From Codonopsis lanceolata (Eukaryota; Streptophyta; Magnoliopsida; Asterales; Campanulaceae), in the NCBI GenBank assembly GCA_013146195.2, contig CM028378.1, positions 78,087,254 to 78,151,253 on the forward strand: a stretch of DNA of 64,000 bases, read 5' to 3'. Below are positions 44,475-56,226 of the stretch, piece after piece. The first letter of the stretch is position 1. Every line of letters begins with the position of its first letter. The notes under the pieces are model-generated. The model was given only the letters and a program-made list of their open reading frames with translations, had not been told where the DNA came from and made no database searches. The position numbers were made by a program, and so were the translations under genes.

Positions 44475-45786
44475 TTAACATTTTATCATAGTATTAGCAG
44501 TGGCCATAAAAGGTCTGCCTAACAATATATGAACTTCATTATTTGAGCAAATTTTCCTTTCCATCTCTAGAACCACAAAGTCGACTGGAATGATTAGTTT
44601 ATCAACCTGAACTAGGATATCTTCCAATATACCCAAAGGATGTTTAACTGAACGATCAGCTAATTGTAGTTGCATATTAGTTAGTTTTAGTTCTCCTAAC
44701 CCTAATTGTATATAGACCGCAAAAGGCATCAAGTTAATACTTGCTCCTAGATCTAGCATGGCTTTCATCTTTTTAGAGCTTCCCAAAGAAACTTGGATAT
44801 TAAAGCTACCAGGGTCTTTCAACTTAGGGGGTAGTTCGGGTTGTAAAACAGCACTTACGTTCTCAGAAACAATAATTTTCTCATTGTTTTCAAATTTGTA
44901 TTTCTTAGAGTGAAGATCTTTGAAAAACGTAGCATAAGCGGGAATATTTTTAATAACCTTAAGAAAAGGAAGGTTAACATTCACTTTGGATAACATATTA
45001 TAAATTTCTGAAAATTGTTTGTCCATTCGGTTTTTCATAAGTTTTCTTGGAAACGGAATTGGAGGAACATATGGTGGTGGAGCCACATATGGTTCCTCTT
45101 CTTCTTGTTCTAACTCTTTTTCTAATTCTACTTGATTTTCTTTATTTTGATCTTCTTTTTCTTTTTCCTTAATTGGAACTTCTACTTCTTGATTAATTGT
45201 TTGATTATTCTCATTACTATTATCCTTTTCAACTTCTTTTTCAGAATTATCTACTTCATCAGGCACATTAGAAGAATGAACAGGATCACTTACCTCTTCT
45301 CCTATTACTTTACCACTTCGTAGAACAGTGATTGATTTTGCTTGCTCGGTTTGGCTAGGGAAATTCCCTTCTTCTCTTTTCTCGGTCTCAGAATTTACGA
45401 TGTGCTTCTTCAAATTTTCAACTTCTTCAAGCAAATACTTTATCAGAACAGCTTGACCTTTACTTGTTCCATCTTGTTTTGGAACTTCTTCAATTCTTAA
45501 TTGATTTGGATTTGGAAATTGTTGAGGTTGTGGTTGTTGAGGTTGGAAATGTTTATTTCCTCCCCAAGAAAAGTTAGGATGATTCCTCCAACCAGGATTA
45601 TATGTGTTTGAGTAGGGATCATTCCTTGGTCTTTGCGGATATACGTTCATGGCATTAGCCTGTTCAGCATACATAGCACTTGATGGACAAAAATTAGTAG
45701 CATGAGAATATAATCCACATAAAGCACATGCTTCTTGAATTGACCAATTTTCAAATTGAGCTTGTGTATCTGATTTTTCTTGAACT
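44475..45786 (-). pseudogene. Gag C-terminus and aspartic protease of Athila-like element
   Basis: The minus frame is open from the truncated LTR. It reads a CCHC knuckle CALCGLYSHATNFC (about 45730-45690), glutamine/asparagine-rich PQQPQPQQFPNPNQ, a charged KEKEKEDQNKENQ-type linker and KNIPAYATFFKDLHSKKYKF. The protease follows with MLDLGASINLMPFAVY (active-site D-L-G-A-S) and VHILLGRPFMATA. A stop at about 44475 ends it. The N-terminal capsid part is missing because the deletion joins LTR position 45787 directly to this frame. It would package RNA and cleave the polyprotein. Confidence 0.85.
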
Positions 45787-46660
45787 TGATCTATCTGTCA
45801 CCTAGGTCATATATGGAACCTGGCCCTAACTTATCACTCTCGTGCATCGATAGGTCCAATTTATTGTGATGGTGAGCCAGTGTATGACATATGCACATTG
45901 ATCATGTAGTTATCCGCACCTCTAAGCCTTTATTATTTGCGATTACATTCATTTGTTCAAAGCGAAATAATATAGGGATTGATAATCACCACAATCAACA
46001 AGAATTGAATGAATATATATATAAATTAAATCATAGATTCGATACAAGTTACCTCCCACCTCCTAGATCAATGATGATTTAGTTCATCCTTGAAGATGAA
46101 CAACGCATAGAGATGATAGGAGACATGATTTGATCTTCAATACTTGTAATTTACACAATCTAATTATGTTATACAACCTAAAATTTATTCTAAAGCTATA
46201 GAAAACTATTTCCAGCCGTTTCTATCCGTCCTACGCTTTGGCTACCGACCTCTATTTATACCGAGGAGTTGTATTAAAATTGAATCTCTAGTGAAAACAC
46301 AAAATTTTGCGTTCTGACTACCTTGCGGTCGCAAGGTCTGGGACACCTTGCGATCGCAAGGTCCTTGACAAATCTGGGGTTTAAGTTCTCTTCTTTCTGT
46401 CCACCTTGCGGAGGCAAGGTCTGAAACACCTTGCGACCGCAAGGTCTCCAGCATGTTTCTTCTTCTTTTCTTCTTCAATTTTCATTCTGACCCCTTCTTG
46501 GAATTTGCACCTAAAAGCCTTGTGATTTGCATATTTTCACTTAAAACCCTGAAACTCACAAAATCACGGAAAAACACATATCAGTAGCCAAAATCCTCGT
46601 GAAATAACATAATTTAAGTCATAGAAGCATAGGAAATCGGCGTATAAAATAAATCGATCA
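45787..46660 (-). repeat. Truncated 5' LTR of Athila-like element
   Basis: 874 bp aligning with 35757-36609 of the complete LTR. The part matching 35350-35756 is missing together with the primer site. Confidence 0.9.
46320..46445. repeat. ACCTTGCG palindrome array, 5' LTR (4 units)
   Basis: Units are at 46320-46337, 46345-46362, 46403-46420 and 46428-46445. The second, ACCTTGCGATCGCAAGGT, is a perfect 18-bp palindrome. It is absent from the other LTR, which lacks a 25-bp segment here. Confidence 0.9.
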
Positions 46661-46899
46661 GTTGCTAAAAGTAGTAGAACCTCATGGTATACTTGTAACC
46701 GGGGATGATATGATTCTATCCGGGGAGTTATGCGTTATTGGTTTATGGTCGCGACTTAGTTACCGAATTGTGATAGTTTAGTCTAGAGCGTTATTTTCGA
46801 GGTGTAAGACATCGGGTTTGATGTCTGAGTTTGTTATTAGGTCGAGATGGACCTAGGAGTTGAATTACGAAACTCAGAATTCGAGGTCGAATTCTTTTT

Positions 46900-46911
46900 A
46901 GGGGGAGAGAA
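46900..46911 (+). other. Polypurine tract of giant-LTR element
   Basis: AGGGGGAGAGAA immediately before the TG of the 3' LTR at 46912. Confidence 0.9.
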
Positions 46912-49900
46912 TGTAACGCCTCGGAACTTTACGTGATCGTCTGGCCAATATGATAAGCCATAACGTGGAAGACTTCTTATGCCTGGGTATGCTAAGGTAA
47001 GGCCGATACCCTTGGGATGTTCGATTTACACCCGTTAGCATGCTAGAGTCTTTATTGCGCGATTTAGCATTGTTGGGAACTCGACTTGGTAGAGTGTTAT
47101 CTTCCTTAATTATTGTTTACGGCCTTTGAGATATCCAAGGTCTTCGTGTACTTGCTTAAATAAATTTTATATCATTATAATCAAGTTTATAAAGTTTACA
47201 TGTGGTCACGACGTTCAAAGTATATTCGTCGTCATAAGTTTGATTTCGCAATTCGCGTATCGTTAACGTATCGCATTTGGTACTTTGGTCGCATTTAATT
47301 TTTGTTTTACCTTGGGTATGTGTTTGAGACACTTCATTAGACTTCTAACATGTTTTAAAACAAGTATGTATGCTTGTTCGTTCGTTGTTTCAATCGTTGG
47401 GTTGTCTTGCGTAGTTTCGTCCGTTGTACAGTGGTTACGGACCGATTTCGGTATGCGGCTGAATTGTTTTGATCGAGGAACCCCCGAGAAATTTTTTGTT
47501 TGGTTTAGGGTTTTTAAGGCTTTTACTTAGGACATTTATAGAGTGGCAGGAGAATAAATCGCGTCGTTTCGTCGAATGGTGTTCAAACTGAAGTCGTCGC
47601 AAGTTGGACGCACGCAGCGCGCGCGTGACTGTAGCAGTACGAGTTGGCAGCTCATTTTCTTGATTTTTGTTGTGAAATGTCCATCCTACCCCCAACTAAT
47701 CTCCCTCCTTCACCCTTGGCCACCCAATTGAGGGCATTTTGGTCCCCTTTTACCCCCTTTTAGATCTTATTTTCCCCTTCCCCTCCTCATTTTTATGCAT
47801 CTACCATTACAGAATAGAGATAGAAAGTGAGGTGTGCTCATGGAGGTTTTTCGGCGATTCCTGGAGTTCCGGCCAACGGATCGTCAAGCCGAGTACGCCA
47901 TTTCGAAGCCCTCGACGAATGGATTCTTTCCATCCGGTTTGTTTTCATTTCCTTTGTTGTTTGAGCCACGATTGAGGTACGTTACTAAATCTCCTTCTTT
48001 CTCTCTCTAGCCCATTTTGATGTTAGGATGTTAGAGATGTATTCCTCTTGATTTATTATGTTGATACATGTCTAGATGACATGTCTATGATGGGTTTTTA
48101 TTAATGAACATGTGGGGATGGATTTGTTTGAGTTTGTTGGGTTCGTTGAAGTGATTGGATACGAAATTGTTAGTTGTCAGATTTAGAAACCCGAGTGAAG
48201 TAAAAATCTTGAAATTGTGCTTTGCCCTAGATTTTGGGAGTTAGTATTTTGAATAAACGGAGTCTATTATATGTTTAAAATGCTATTTTGAACCCTAGGA
48301 AAAATTCCTACGACTTTTCACGTTCATCGGGACTCACGTTGGAGATCTCGAGTTTTAGTCGAGTGAGAACAAATGGGTGTTTTGTGATAATTGATGGTTT
48401 AGGACTCCAATGGAAGTCCTTGGACGACATTAGTGTGAAATTATTACTAATCGATGGGTCTTATTTGGTTTGGGTATTAAATTGTGAATGGTTGCCTTTA
48501 AGTGTTTGGTCGGGCACGATGGTGCGTTGACTTAATTGAAGGTTGTGTTTGAGGGTTGAATTACAATCCTAGATTAATTATGAGAGATTTAGGAATGGGG
48601 TTAGACAACCGTTTCGTTGCGAATGTTGGGGGTGTACCCTTGGACACTACGTAATTTAAGACTAAATATTAGTCGCGAACCATTCGTTAATGCCTTTAAT
48701 AAATATACTTAAGTTGGTTGGGTTTTGACGATCAAACATTGGATGTCGTCTCGTTTACGTTAAGAGGGTATTGTGAGACTAAAGGTTGGGGAACGACCTG
48801 AGTACAAATGGTTTGACTTAGACTCAAGGAGTCGATTAAAGATTTAGTTAACACGTAGGTAAGAAATGTTGAATTCTACGGGATTTGAGATGGGTTGGTC
48901 TCGGTTGGTTGACTGTGGGGTCATGTTGTAAGTGTGTTAAATGACACCTAAACTTGATAGAGTCTTTGGGAACTAATGCTTTTGAGAACTTTAACTAAAC
49001 TAGTGAACTAGTTAGTCAATCTATGAGAGTTACTTGTGGGCGTGCACAATAGGGCACGAATTATAAGAAGTCTACTTTAGAGTCTTTATAAATTATAGGA
49101 TGATGAATCGATGGATGGACAACCATGCCATCCGAGATGCTACTAAGTGTACTTAGTGGGCAATTATGAGTGTTGAGTGATGATAGTCATATTACGCTTT
49201 AAGCATGAGTATGAGTGTATTGGTATATACACTATGATTGATAAAGGCTAATAGAAGTCCGACATGAAACTAAGGGTGAGACTATGGTATAGTCTTGGTT
49301 TGGGAGTTGACGTAAGGCTACTTAGTAGTCTTGACGAGTTTAATTAAGGGTTTTGAAAGCGTTAACGAGTAATTGTTTTGAACTAAATACATAGCTCTGT
49401 TCTATGGTTTGAGTTTAAGTAATTATGACTATGTTATTATAGGAATTATGATAGCCCTCAATAAATAAGGATTGTTTTTAGACTAAATGTCTAGTCTTAA
49501 ATTCTAGATTGGAGGTGAGAGTTGATTAATCACCTCAGAATATGTGAGTATTTATTCATGACATGAATATTCTTGTTGGTTATATACTATAGAGTGTGAA
49601 CCCTACTTGACTGGATCGATTGGGAACTCGATCCGAACTTGTGATGTTATACTTGAGGAAAATGAAGAACTCGATACGGAGTATGTTTAATAGGCTAAAT
49701 AATTAGTCTTGCTATGTGTGTTATACTTGCAAAATACGGAGTTGAGTTTGGTTTTAGATAAGGTCATCGGGTACTGAGGTCTTATCGGGTTGTAGTGTGG
49801 TTAGTCAATGATGGGACGACACATCGTCTTCACGCGTTATGGGACTCGTGATTGCGGTGGGTCGCCGTATCGGAGACTAAGGGTCCCACACGCCTCCATT

Positions 49901-52495
49901 GCGGCCGCGGTGGGGAAGTAGCTGTCCATTGTTCATAGCAGGAAAGCATGACCTTGGAAGCTATGGCACTTGAGAGGTGGTCTCAAGGCCGACGATACCA
50001 CGGAACCGGTATCGGGAACACATGTGATTGTGCACGTGATTTGCAGGAGCAGCGCGACAGAAGAGAATCAAGGAAGTGTACCTTCGTTCAATGGGTTTGT
50101 TTAGATTAGAGTAGTAAACTCTAATTTATGTTAAGATTTATATGCATGCTTATGATCATCATACTGTTACTGATGTGGTGGATTTCATTATATGTAATTC
50201 CCTAATTTTCTAGACATTTTTATTATTATTTTATTGTATTTTAGTTTGGTTTGATGTAATTTTGAGTAGTTTATGATTTGGTGAGTTTGTGGTTAACTTT
50301 TGTAATTTTGAGACTTTTTGTGAGTATTTTGTGATGTCCCTGCAAAAGTTTTTTATTGTGGAAGATAAAATTGCTAGTATCGGCGTGGGACCAAACTGTC
50401 AAAAGCTGAAAGTTCAAGGAGCAGATTTCAAAAGCAGCAGAGTTCAAGTGTCAGAAGAGAAAGGTTGAAGGTTTAGGGATCAAAGTGAAAGAGAAGGATT
50501 TGGAAACTATTTATTGTTGGTAATAGATGGTAGGAGGATTTGACTACCTTTTATTAAATATTCTATTTCCTTTTTCTTTTAAGAATTTCCTTTTTAGTTT
50601 AGGATTAGGTTTTGGGAAACAAGTATATATACTTGTTTTGACTTCATAATTTTCTTCTTCTTCTCCTACGAATTTTCTCTAGAGATTTTAGCTACTTTCA
50701 TGGAAGCTTAATTACATTGCTTTGGATTTGAATCCTGAACCGTTTGCTTAATTCAATTGAGGTATTAATTTCTTTACTTCTGAATCCCTATTCGTAGTTT
50801 TACTTAATTGAATTGCTAGATTGATTCTTAGGGTTTTGAGATTTGATCACCCTCTTTTCCCTTGCAATTGATTTAATGCTAGTTTAATCTTAAGTCTGTG
50901 TCAGATTATGATTTTACACAAGTAGCAACTTTGAGATTTATGCATGTGTCATGGTAAATTGAAAAGGGGTAAAAACTAGATTTCATTCTATTTGCAAAAG
51001 AATAGAGAATTCTTTGATCTTAATTTCTCTTGATCTTATCAATTATTATTGTGAACCTAGACTGTGTCAGTTAGGTTTAGGTAATGATTAGGGAAATAAG
51101 TGAGTGTGTCACTACTTATAACCATTAATAAGGAAGAAATAGGGATTGAAATACATCTCGGATCAAGTGAATAGGGAGGAAGAGAAAGAAATTATACCGA
51201 AGAAATTGGATTGATAAACGGGGACGGAGACAAATCTGAAGTGTTAGTCCTACTTGTTTACAACTTATTTTAATTTCTGTCGTAAGTAGTTAATTAATCA
51301 TAAATTAGACCCCCAATCTTGTCAAGTAACAATTGTGCAACCGAATAACCGTTCTTCAGTGGATCGACCCTGGACTTGTCCTAGCTGCAGTTCTGTAGCC
51401 GAGTCTTGTCTTGGTAATTAATTTGTAGGCGTGCGACTTTAGCCTGTCAGTTACATAAAGAATTTTTGAAATGAAAGAAATTGTAGATTGTGGTTTATGC
51501 ATTTACTTGAATATCATTATATTGCATGAAAGCTTTGGAATCCAGAAATGATAAAAAGGGAAATTATGAAGTATCGAGATCATTGTGATACATGCTCATG
51601 GATTATTATTGTTTAACATTATGCCATGATTATTTAATAACCGTGCATAATAATATGTTATTTATAGTAGTGTACTGGGTCATTTTGACTCACCCCATAC
51701 TTTGCTTAGTTGCAGTTGTTCATTAGCCGCGAAGAGGTCGAATGGATCGTGACTGTAGCTGAGCACATTAGATCAGTAGATTGAGCTGAGATCGTGTGTT
51801 CATGTGGTTTGAGTTAGATCGTATAGCTCACACTTGTCGCAGTCGACTCTTCCGAGTTATACCTCGCGGAGTCCCATTACTTATAGCTGCATTACTTTCT
51901 TTTATGTACATTGTTATTCTTGTGAGGTCGACTTTATGTAAAGTCATATAGACTTTACGGTCGGGTAGAACATTTAGGTAATTTGTTGGTTATATTTTGT
52001 AGCCGACATGTTTTGTCGAGCTTGTGTATTTTAATTCTTAGTATTCATTTAGTTGTCTTCCGGGCATGCAGTAGCCTCGGGGCCTTTGGTTAGTCATTGT
52101 TGTTGTCTCTGGCTTGTACAACCATTGAGGATTATATTTATTTGTATATCAGGTTGGGTTCTTGTTGTCTCTCTGGCGTTGTGTTGTCGATGGTTTATTG
52201 CTCATGCGCATTGTTGTGTCACACGGTTCGAATTTTTGGGACGAAGAGATTTACCATCTCTTTGGTTGTATTTAGCTTTGAGCTTGATAGCTCGGGCGTG
52301 TTGTTATTATTTTGCTTCCGCAATTTTAAATTTCTTGTTATGCCTAGTCGTTACGGCTTTACTTCCTCGTCAGAGCTTGCGTAGCTCGACTGCTTGACTT
52401 GTGCCAACATGTTTAGCAGGTATTTGTCAGTTGTTTAACTTCTTTTAGAGATCGACCTTGGGATTTCGTGTTGAGGTTCGGGCCGGGTCCTTTCA
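46912..52495 (+). repeat. 3' LTR of giant-LTR element (5.58 kb)
   Basis: Starts TGTAACGCCTCGG and ends GGGTCCTTTCA, followed by CTACA. It contains a 1279-bp solo LTR of another family. Without it the LTR is about 4.3 kb, shorter than the partner by the SINE, one tandem unit and a small deletion. Confidence 0.93.
50171..51449. mobile_element. Solo LTR inside the 3' giant LTR
   Basis: 1279 bp, TGATGTGGTGG...AGCCTGTCA, flanked by GTTAC on both sides (50166-50170 and 51450-51454). It is absent from the same point in the 5' LTR (about 32900). A TATA-like TATATATA lies at 50624-50631. With one LTR and a 5-bp duplication, it is a product of LTR-LTR recombination. The family is not recognised. Confidence 0.9.
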
Positions 52496-52500
52496 CTACA

Positions 52501-53033
52501 AGCCAATAACATGGCAACCAACATGCAAATAACCCGCCTGGAAATCTCCCTCCAATGGGACCCCCACCGCTATCTGAGGGCGTACAGATAAGGCACCAGC
52601 AAAAGGAGGCCGCCTAGCACACAGAGCATGGAAATGAGGCTCCCTACACTAAGGACTATGCGTTTTCCTTAACTACTAGCAAAATCCAAGGCCACGAGCA
52701 CACTGACGCTCGAGACCAAATCAACGAGCAGCGTGCTCGCTGCCAGGACCTGAGAGATCTCCTTAACCACCAAAGAAGAGCTGCATAAGGTGGTCACGAG
52801 GTTGTGCCCGTGCTACCCACTAAGCAACAAACATCTGCCTTCCAGGTCCAGGCAGAATATTACAACACAATGAATGTTATCAACCAGCAGTTGCTCTACT
52901 TGGGCCACGCCCCGGTATCGGTTACTGATTTTGTTGCTCCAATCGCGAGCAATCCTGTTCCTGTTGTTGGTGTCCATGCCCCACAACAGGTGCCCACACC
53001 GAGTAGGCCAAAAATAAGAGCCCATCCTTGAGT
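52501..53033 (+). pseudogene. Gag-like frame of outer gypsy element (second part)
   Basis: This is the same plus frame as 28854-28907, continued after the nested insertion, with a TAA at 52507 and two later stops. It contains LLNHQRRAA and a C-terminal QVQAEYYNTMNVINQQLLYL-like helix segment. Conserved capsid motifs are not reached. Confidence 0.45.
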
Positions 53034-53466
53034 TTGCGAGACAACTCGACATCAGTGGGCATATCAATCTTATCCGCTCTATAATCGTTAGGATTCACTC
53101 CCAACAAGGTGAACCAATTAATTACTTTGGCTGCGGTGTCCAAAGAGGCCAAGTGCGCAGCATACCGACTCTTGTCAGCATCCGCGTACCATGTGAGCAT
53201 AAGGCTAGAGGAGGTGGCCTCATCCTTCGGTCGATTTGAGCGGCCAGAGTTTTTTCTCCTCCTAACCAATGGAGCATCAAAGCTCACCTCCCCGAAGTTG
53301 GAAACCTCATTGACAGCCTCCTCCTACCTGGATGCATGACACATCATCTAATCAGCAACTCGCCCTTCAGCGGGCTCATTGTTGACCCTCATAGGTTTTA
53401 GATTTGGTTGAGTCATCTTCTGATTCTATTGCACAGTGGCTAATAGGTATGCGTACCGGTTAGTGT
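53034..53466 (-). other. Unassigned retroelement-like segment
   Basis: A minus frame (53287-52922) reads TWYADADKSRYAAHLASLD and AAKVINWFTLLGVNPNDY. I do not recognise the protein. It opposes the gag-like frame and may be a captured or rearranged piece. Confidence 0.3.
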
Positions 53467-54518
53467 GACAACTGTCTTAGAATCAAGGGTGTTTAGAACT
53501 AGTTTAGTGTTAGTTCTCCTAGGCGCGGATCAGCAGGCTTCAACAGCAGCCTTGAAAGCACAGTTCAAACAGCAGACTTGGAAGTCTGCTCAAGCTCAAA
53601 AGTCAAGTTCAGTCAAACACGTGGAATTTGGTCACATGTTATTTGATCTAGATATTTTTAATATCTAGTCAAATAATATTCATTTTATCTTCATCAGTTT
53701 TCCCCCCAAAGAAGTCAACTATCTGGCTTCAAAGACAACTGTCCAAACTATCTCCTGAATCATGAAGACTGAAGACATTACCTCATTTGGCTAAGAAGAC
53801 TTTCAAAGCTGTAACGTCTGCAAGCTGGAACCTTACTCTGTTTAAGAATGTCTGCCTCTGCAACCACTGAATCTCTAATATCTATTGATGCACTCATCCT
53901 ACAAAGCGCCGAAATGCGTTCAATACATTATAACGTTGGACACAACCTCTCTACCCTCAGTCCAACGATCCTAAAGATCTCCCCTGGTATTTATTCAAGT
54001 TTTGAAGATCTGAAGAAATATCTCTCTTGCACATTCAATACTCAAGCTTCATCTTCATAACTCAAGCATTTAAGAGATAAAAGGACAAGAACTAACACTT
54101 CACCAAACTTCCCCAAGCCCGCAGATCCGCGCCTTTACTGTTTCACTTCAGACTTCTTCTAGTTTGCTTTAAACTGTTCTTTACTTTAGCACTTGAGATA
54201 ACAATTATTCATTGATTGTTTCTCTCATCATTAAACACTTGGCTGAAAACTATTTTTGTACACGATCTATTAGTGATCTCCTTAGGAAGGAAAAAAAAAC
54301 TATTGTTACAAAAAACAAATCTTATCTTCTCACCTAGTGGATAAACAAGTGCACCTTTTAAAATCCAAAGCTAACCACTTTGGTAGTGGACGTAGTACTA
54401 TTCACAGTACGAACCACTTCTAAATTATGTGTACTGTCTTATCTGTTTCTGCCTATCTCTTAACTGCTGCTAACTTTACTTATTAAAGTCTGATATTGAA
54501 TCTGTTTTATATTAACAA
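53467..54518 (+). mobile_element. Diverged copia LTR relic
   Basis: Its antisense strand near 54360-54440 carries AGTACTACGTCCACTACCAA followed by a TTTGGATTT stretch. This aligns with GTGCTACGTCCACCACCAAGG in the copia LTRs at 14174 and 60368, and TAGATCGTGTACAAAA is also shared. So this is a distant member of that LTR family in opposite orientation. Ends are approximate; no TSD was found. Confidence 0.5.
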
Positions 54519-55533
54519 TGTACCTATCTATCGCTTCGCAGACTCTTCGCTTTTCCTTGCATTAACTCTTCTTGTAAAATTGCTTCAATGACATCCACGA
54601 TCTCAATGTCATCTGACATCGTCCTCTCGCTGCTCAATGGGTCGTTCTGACCACCATAAATGAAGGTTTCTTTCTCACTGCCCGTGGATTCATCTAGTAG
54701 CTTCATTTTCTACAAAGAGAGATCATGGATAGAAAGGTCAAATTTGCTCGATAAGCAATTCATAGAAGGACATATCCTAAGTCTAGGTACATGAATGGGA
54801 CCGTTTGGTTCTTTTCCTCGATATTTACCTAAAGGTTTGGGTCTATTCTATGGAATTCTCCCAGAAAATGCATGTGGGATGATATAATCACCTAGAAAAT
54901 GAAGAACATAACGAGAAAGAGACAAAAAATCAGAAGTTTATTGTTGGAAATTGTTTGGGGTTTTCTTCACAAAGCTCTGTTGAATCAGAAACGAAAGAGG
55001 ACTCTGCTGCTAGATTCAAGAACGAAAGCACAATCAGAATATGGAAAAAGGAACACCGGAATATGGATCGGTAGAGGCTTTAAAGACTTGAACTCTTGAA
55101 AATTTGAAAGTTGTAAAAAATGAGAAGGGAGAAGAGCCTCTCCTTTTATAGGTAAAGGCTTTAGCCTTTTTTCCCCCATAACGAGCGCCAAACGCCCTCC
55201 AGGACAACTAACGTCACGAACGGCGTGTCTCACATTTAATGCGATGCCTCGTAAATCACGCTACATCATGCGTTGGATTGTAGGTGATGGCTCACGCGCC
55301 TTTTCACATACTCTCCCTAGTACTCTCCAAACAACATCTTTTCAAAGTGTATCCAGCTGTCTGCTCTCCAGTATTCTAGAACTTTCAGCTTTCCTGTATT
55401 CCAGCCAGATTACAATCAACTCAATATTTACACAAGTGTTGAAGCCCGATACGGTCATAAGGTCAACTAATTCAGACATAGACGCTCCCCGCTCCGTGCA
55501 TGAATACTCGTCAGACACGGAGCAAGGGGCCAC
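54519..55533. other. Non-coding remainder of outer gypsy element
   Basis: No recognisable protein. A 60-codon minus frame (54706-54524) is acidic and unassigned. The right LTR of the outer element begins at 55534. Confidence 0.4.
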
Positions 55534-56221
55534 TGATGTGCCCGGCCCAAAGCCGGTCATGAGCAAGGCATATGAGAACATAATGTGACAGTCACACGTC
55601 CGTTATCATGAGATCCGCGTACACAGTGGATAGAGCTATCATAATATCCGAGTAAGGATCTACTATATCCCGTCTAAACCTAGCCGAACATAAGCCTTGC
55701 CTGGTCGACCAGGGGGCCATTCCCGAAAAATCACACTTGTCATCACAAAGATATATCACCGAGTCAGGTAGGGCCATGCCCGCCCGGTTAAACATCGAGC
55801 AGGGAATATCAGAGACTTGATATCCATGACAGATCAAATGTTTCCTTATTTGAGTAGAATACTTACCTTATCTTCTTCGACAATCACGCGACCAACTGCA
55901 TATCACGCCTACATGTTAGGAGTTCCTCCTAAACCTAATTGGTAACTATGGAGCTGAAAATTTATGGGGATTCTATGACTTTGTGGGCTTATATATACTC
56001 CTCCATAAACCCTAAATAAGGTACACTCTATCAAAATTATTTTTGACCATATACACGATACTTACTCTCACACCGGAATGGTTTCGCGAGACCAAGACTT
56101 GCACTTCCACTAAGGTTTGTTTTGTGTTCTTATAGGTTGGTTGAAACAATTCAATCCATACATTAAGCTTAGATATCCTTGCACCAATTCGGACGACCCA
56201 AGACTGATTTATGCCACATCA
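55534..56221 (+). repeat. 3' LTR of outer gypsy element
   Basis: 688 bp, TGATGTGCCCGG...CCACATCA, followed by TAAAT. Compared with the left LTR there are several small indels, including loss around the CTTTCTACAGCCCC segment, so it is older than the giant-LTR insertion. Confidence 0.9.
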
Positions 56222-56226
56222 TAAAT

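Larger units (their letters stand above)
35350..46660 (-). mobile_element. Athila-like gypsy element nested in giant-LTR element
   Basis: The 11.3-kb element is flanked by GTTGC (35345-35349 and 46661-46665). On the minus strand it reads 5' LTR (46660 to 45787), gag end and protease, reverse transcriptase, RNase H, integrase, a third env-like frame, then 3' LTR (36609 to 35350). LTR ends are TGATCGATGT and AC(or T)ATCGATCA-like. The polypurine tract TTTTGGGGTATT abuts 36609. The 5' LTR lacks its last 407 bp, and the PBS, leader and N-terminal gag are deleted with it. DLGASINLMP in the protease, FMDD in the reverse transcriptase, the lack of a chromodomain and a third frame all point to the Athila group. 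Confidence 0.9.
28908..52495 (+). mobile_element. Non-coding giant-LTR retrotransposon (LARD-like)
   Basis: Two LTRs, 28908-33955 (5048 bp) and 46912-52495 (5584 bp), start TGTAACGCCTCGG and end GTCCTTTCA, between perfect CTACA duplications. The primer-binding site TGGTTTCAGAGC (33958-33969) and the polypurine tract AGGGGGAGAGAA (46900-46911) are in place. After subtracting the nested Athila element, the element's own internal DNA is 33956-35344 plus 46666-46911 with one TSD, about 1.64 kb. It has no gag or pol motif in any frame. Over the first 305 bp the LTRs differ at about 12 sites by eye. The LTR start (TGTAACGCC) resembles Tekay/Del chromoviruses, a likely helper group, but that is inference. 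Confidence 0.92.
28070..56221 (+). mobile_element. Outer gypsy-type retrotransposon (split host of the nest)
   Basis: LTRs at 28070-28768 (699 bp) and 55534-56221 (688 bp) align throughout. They start TGATGTG and end CCACATCA, and are flanked by TAAAT on both sides (28065-28069, 56222-56226). A primer-site-like TTTGGTTCTGTTGTCGGG follows the left LTR. It resembles the TTTGGCGCCGTTG-CGGG type of Athila/Tat gypsy elements with changes. The original internal part is only about 3.2 kb once the nested giant-LTR element is removed, so the element is deleted for pol. It is the oldest level of the nest. Confidence 0.88.
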
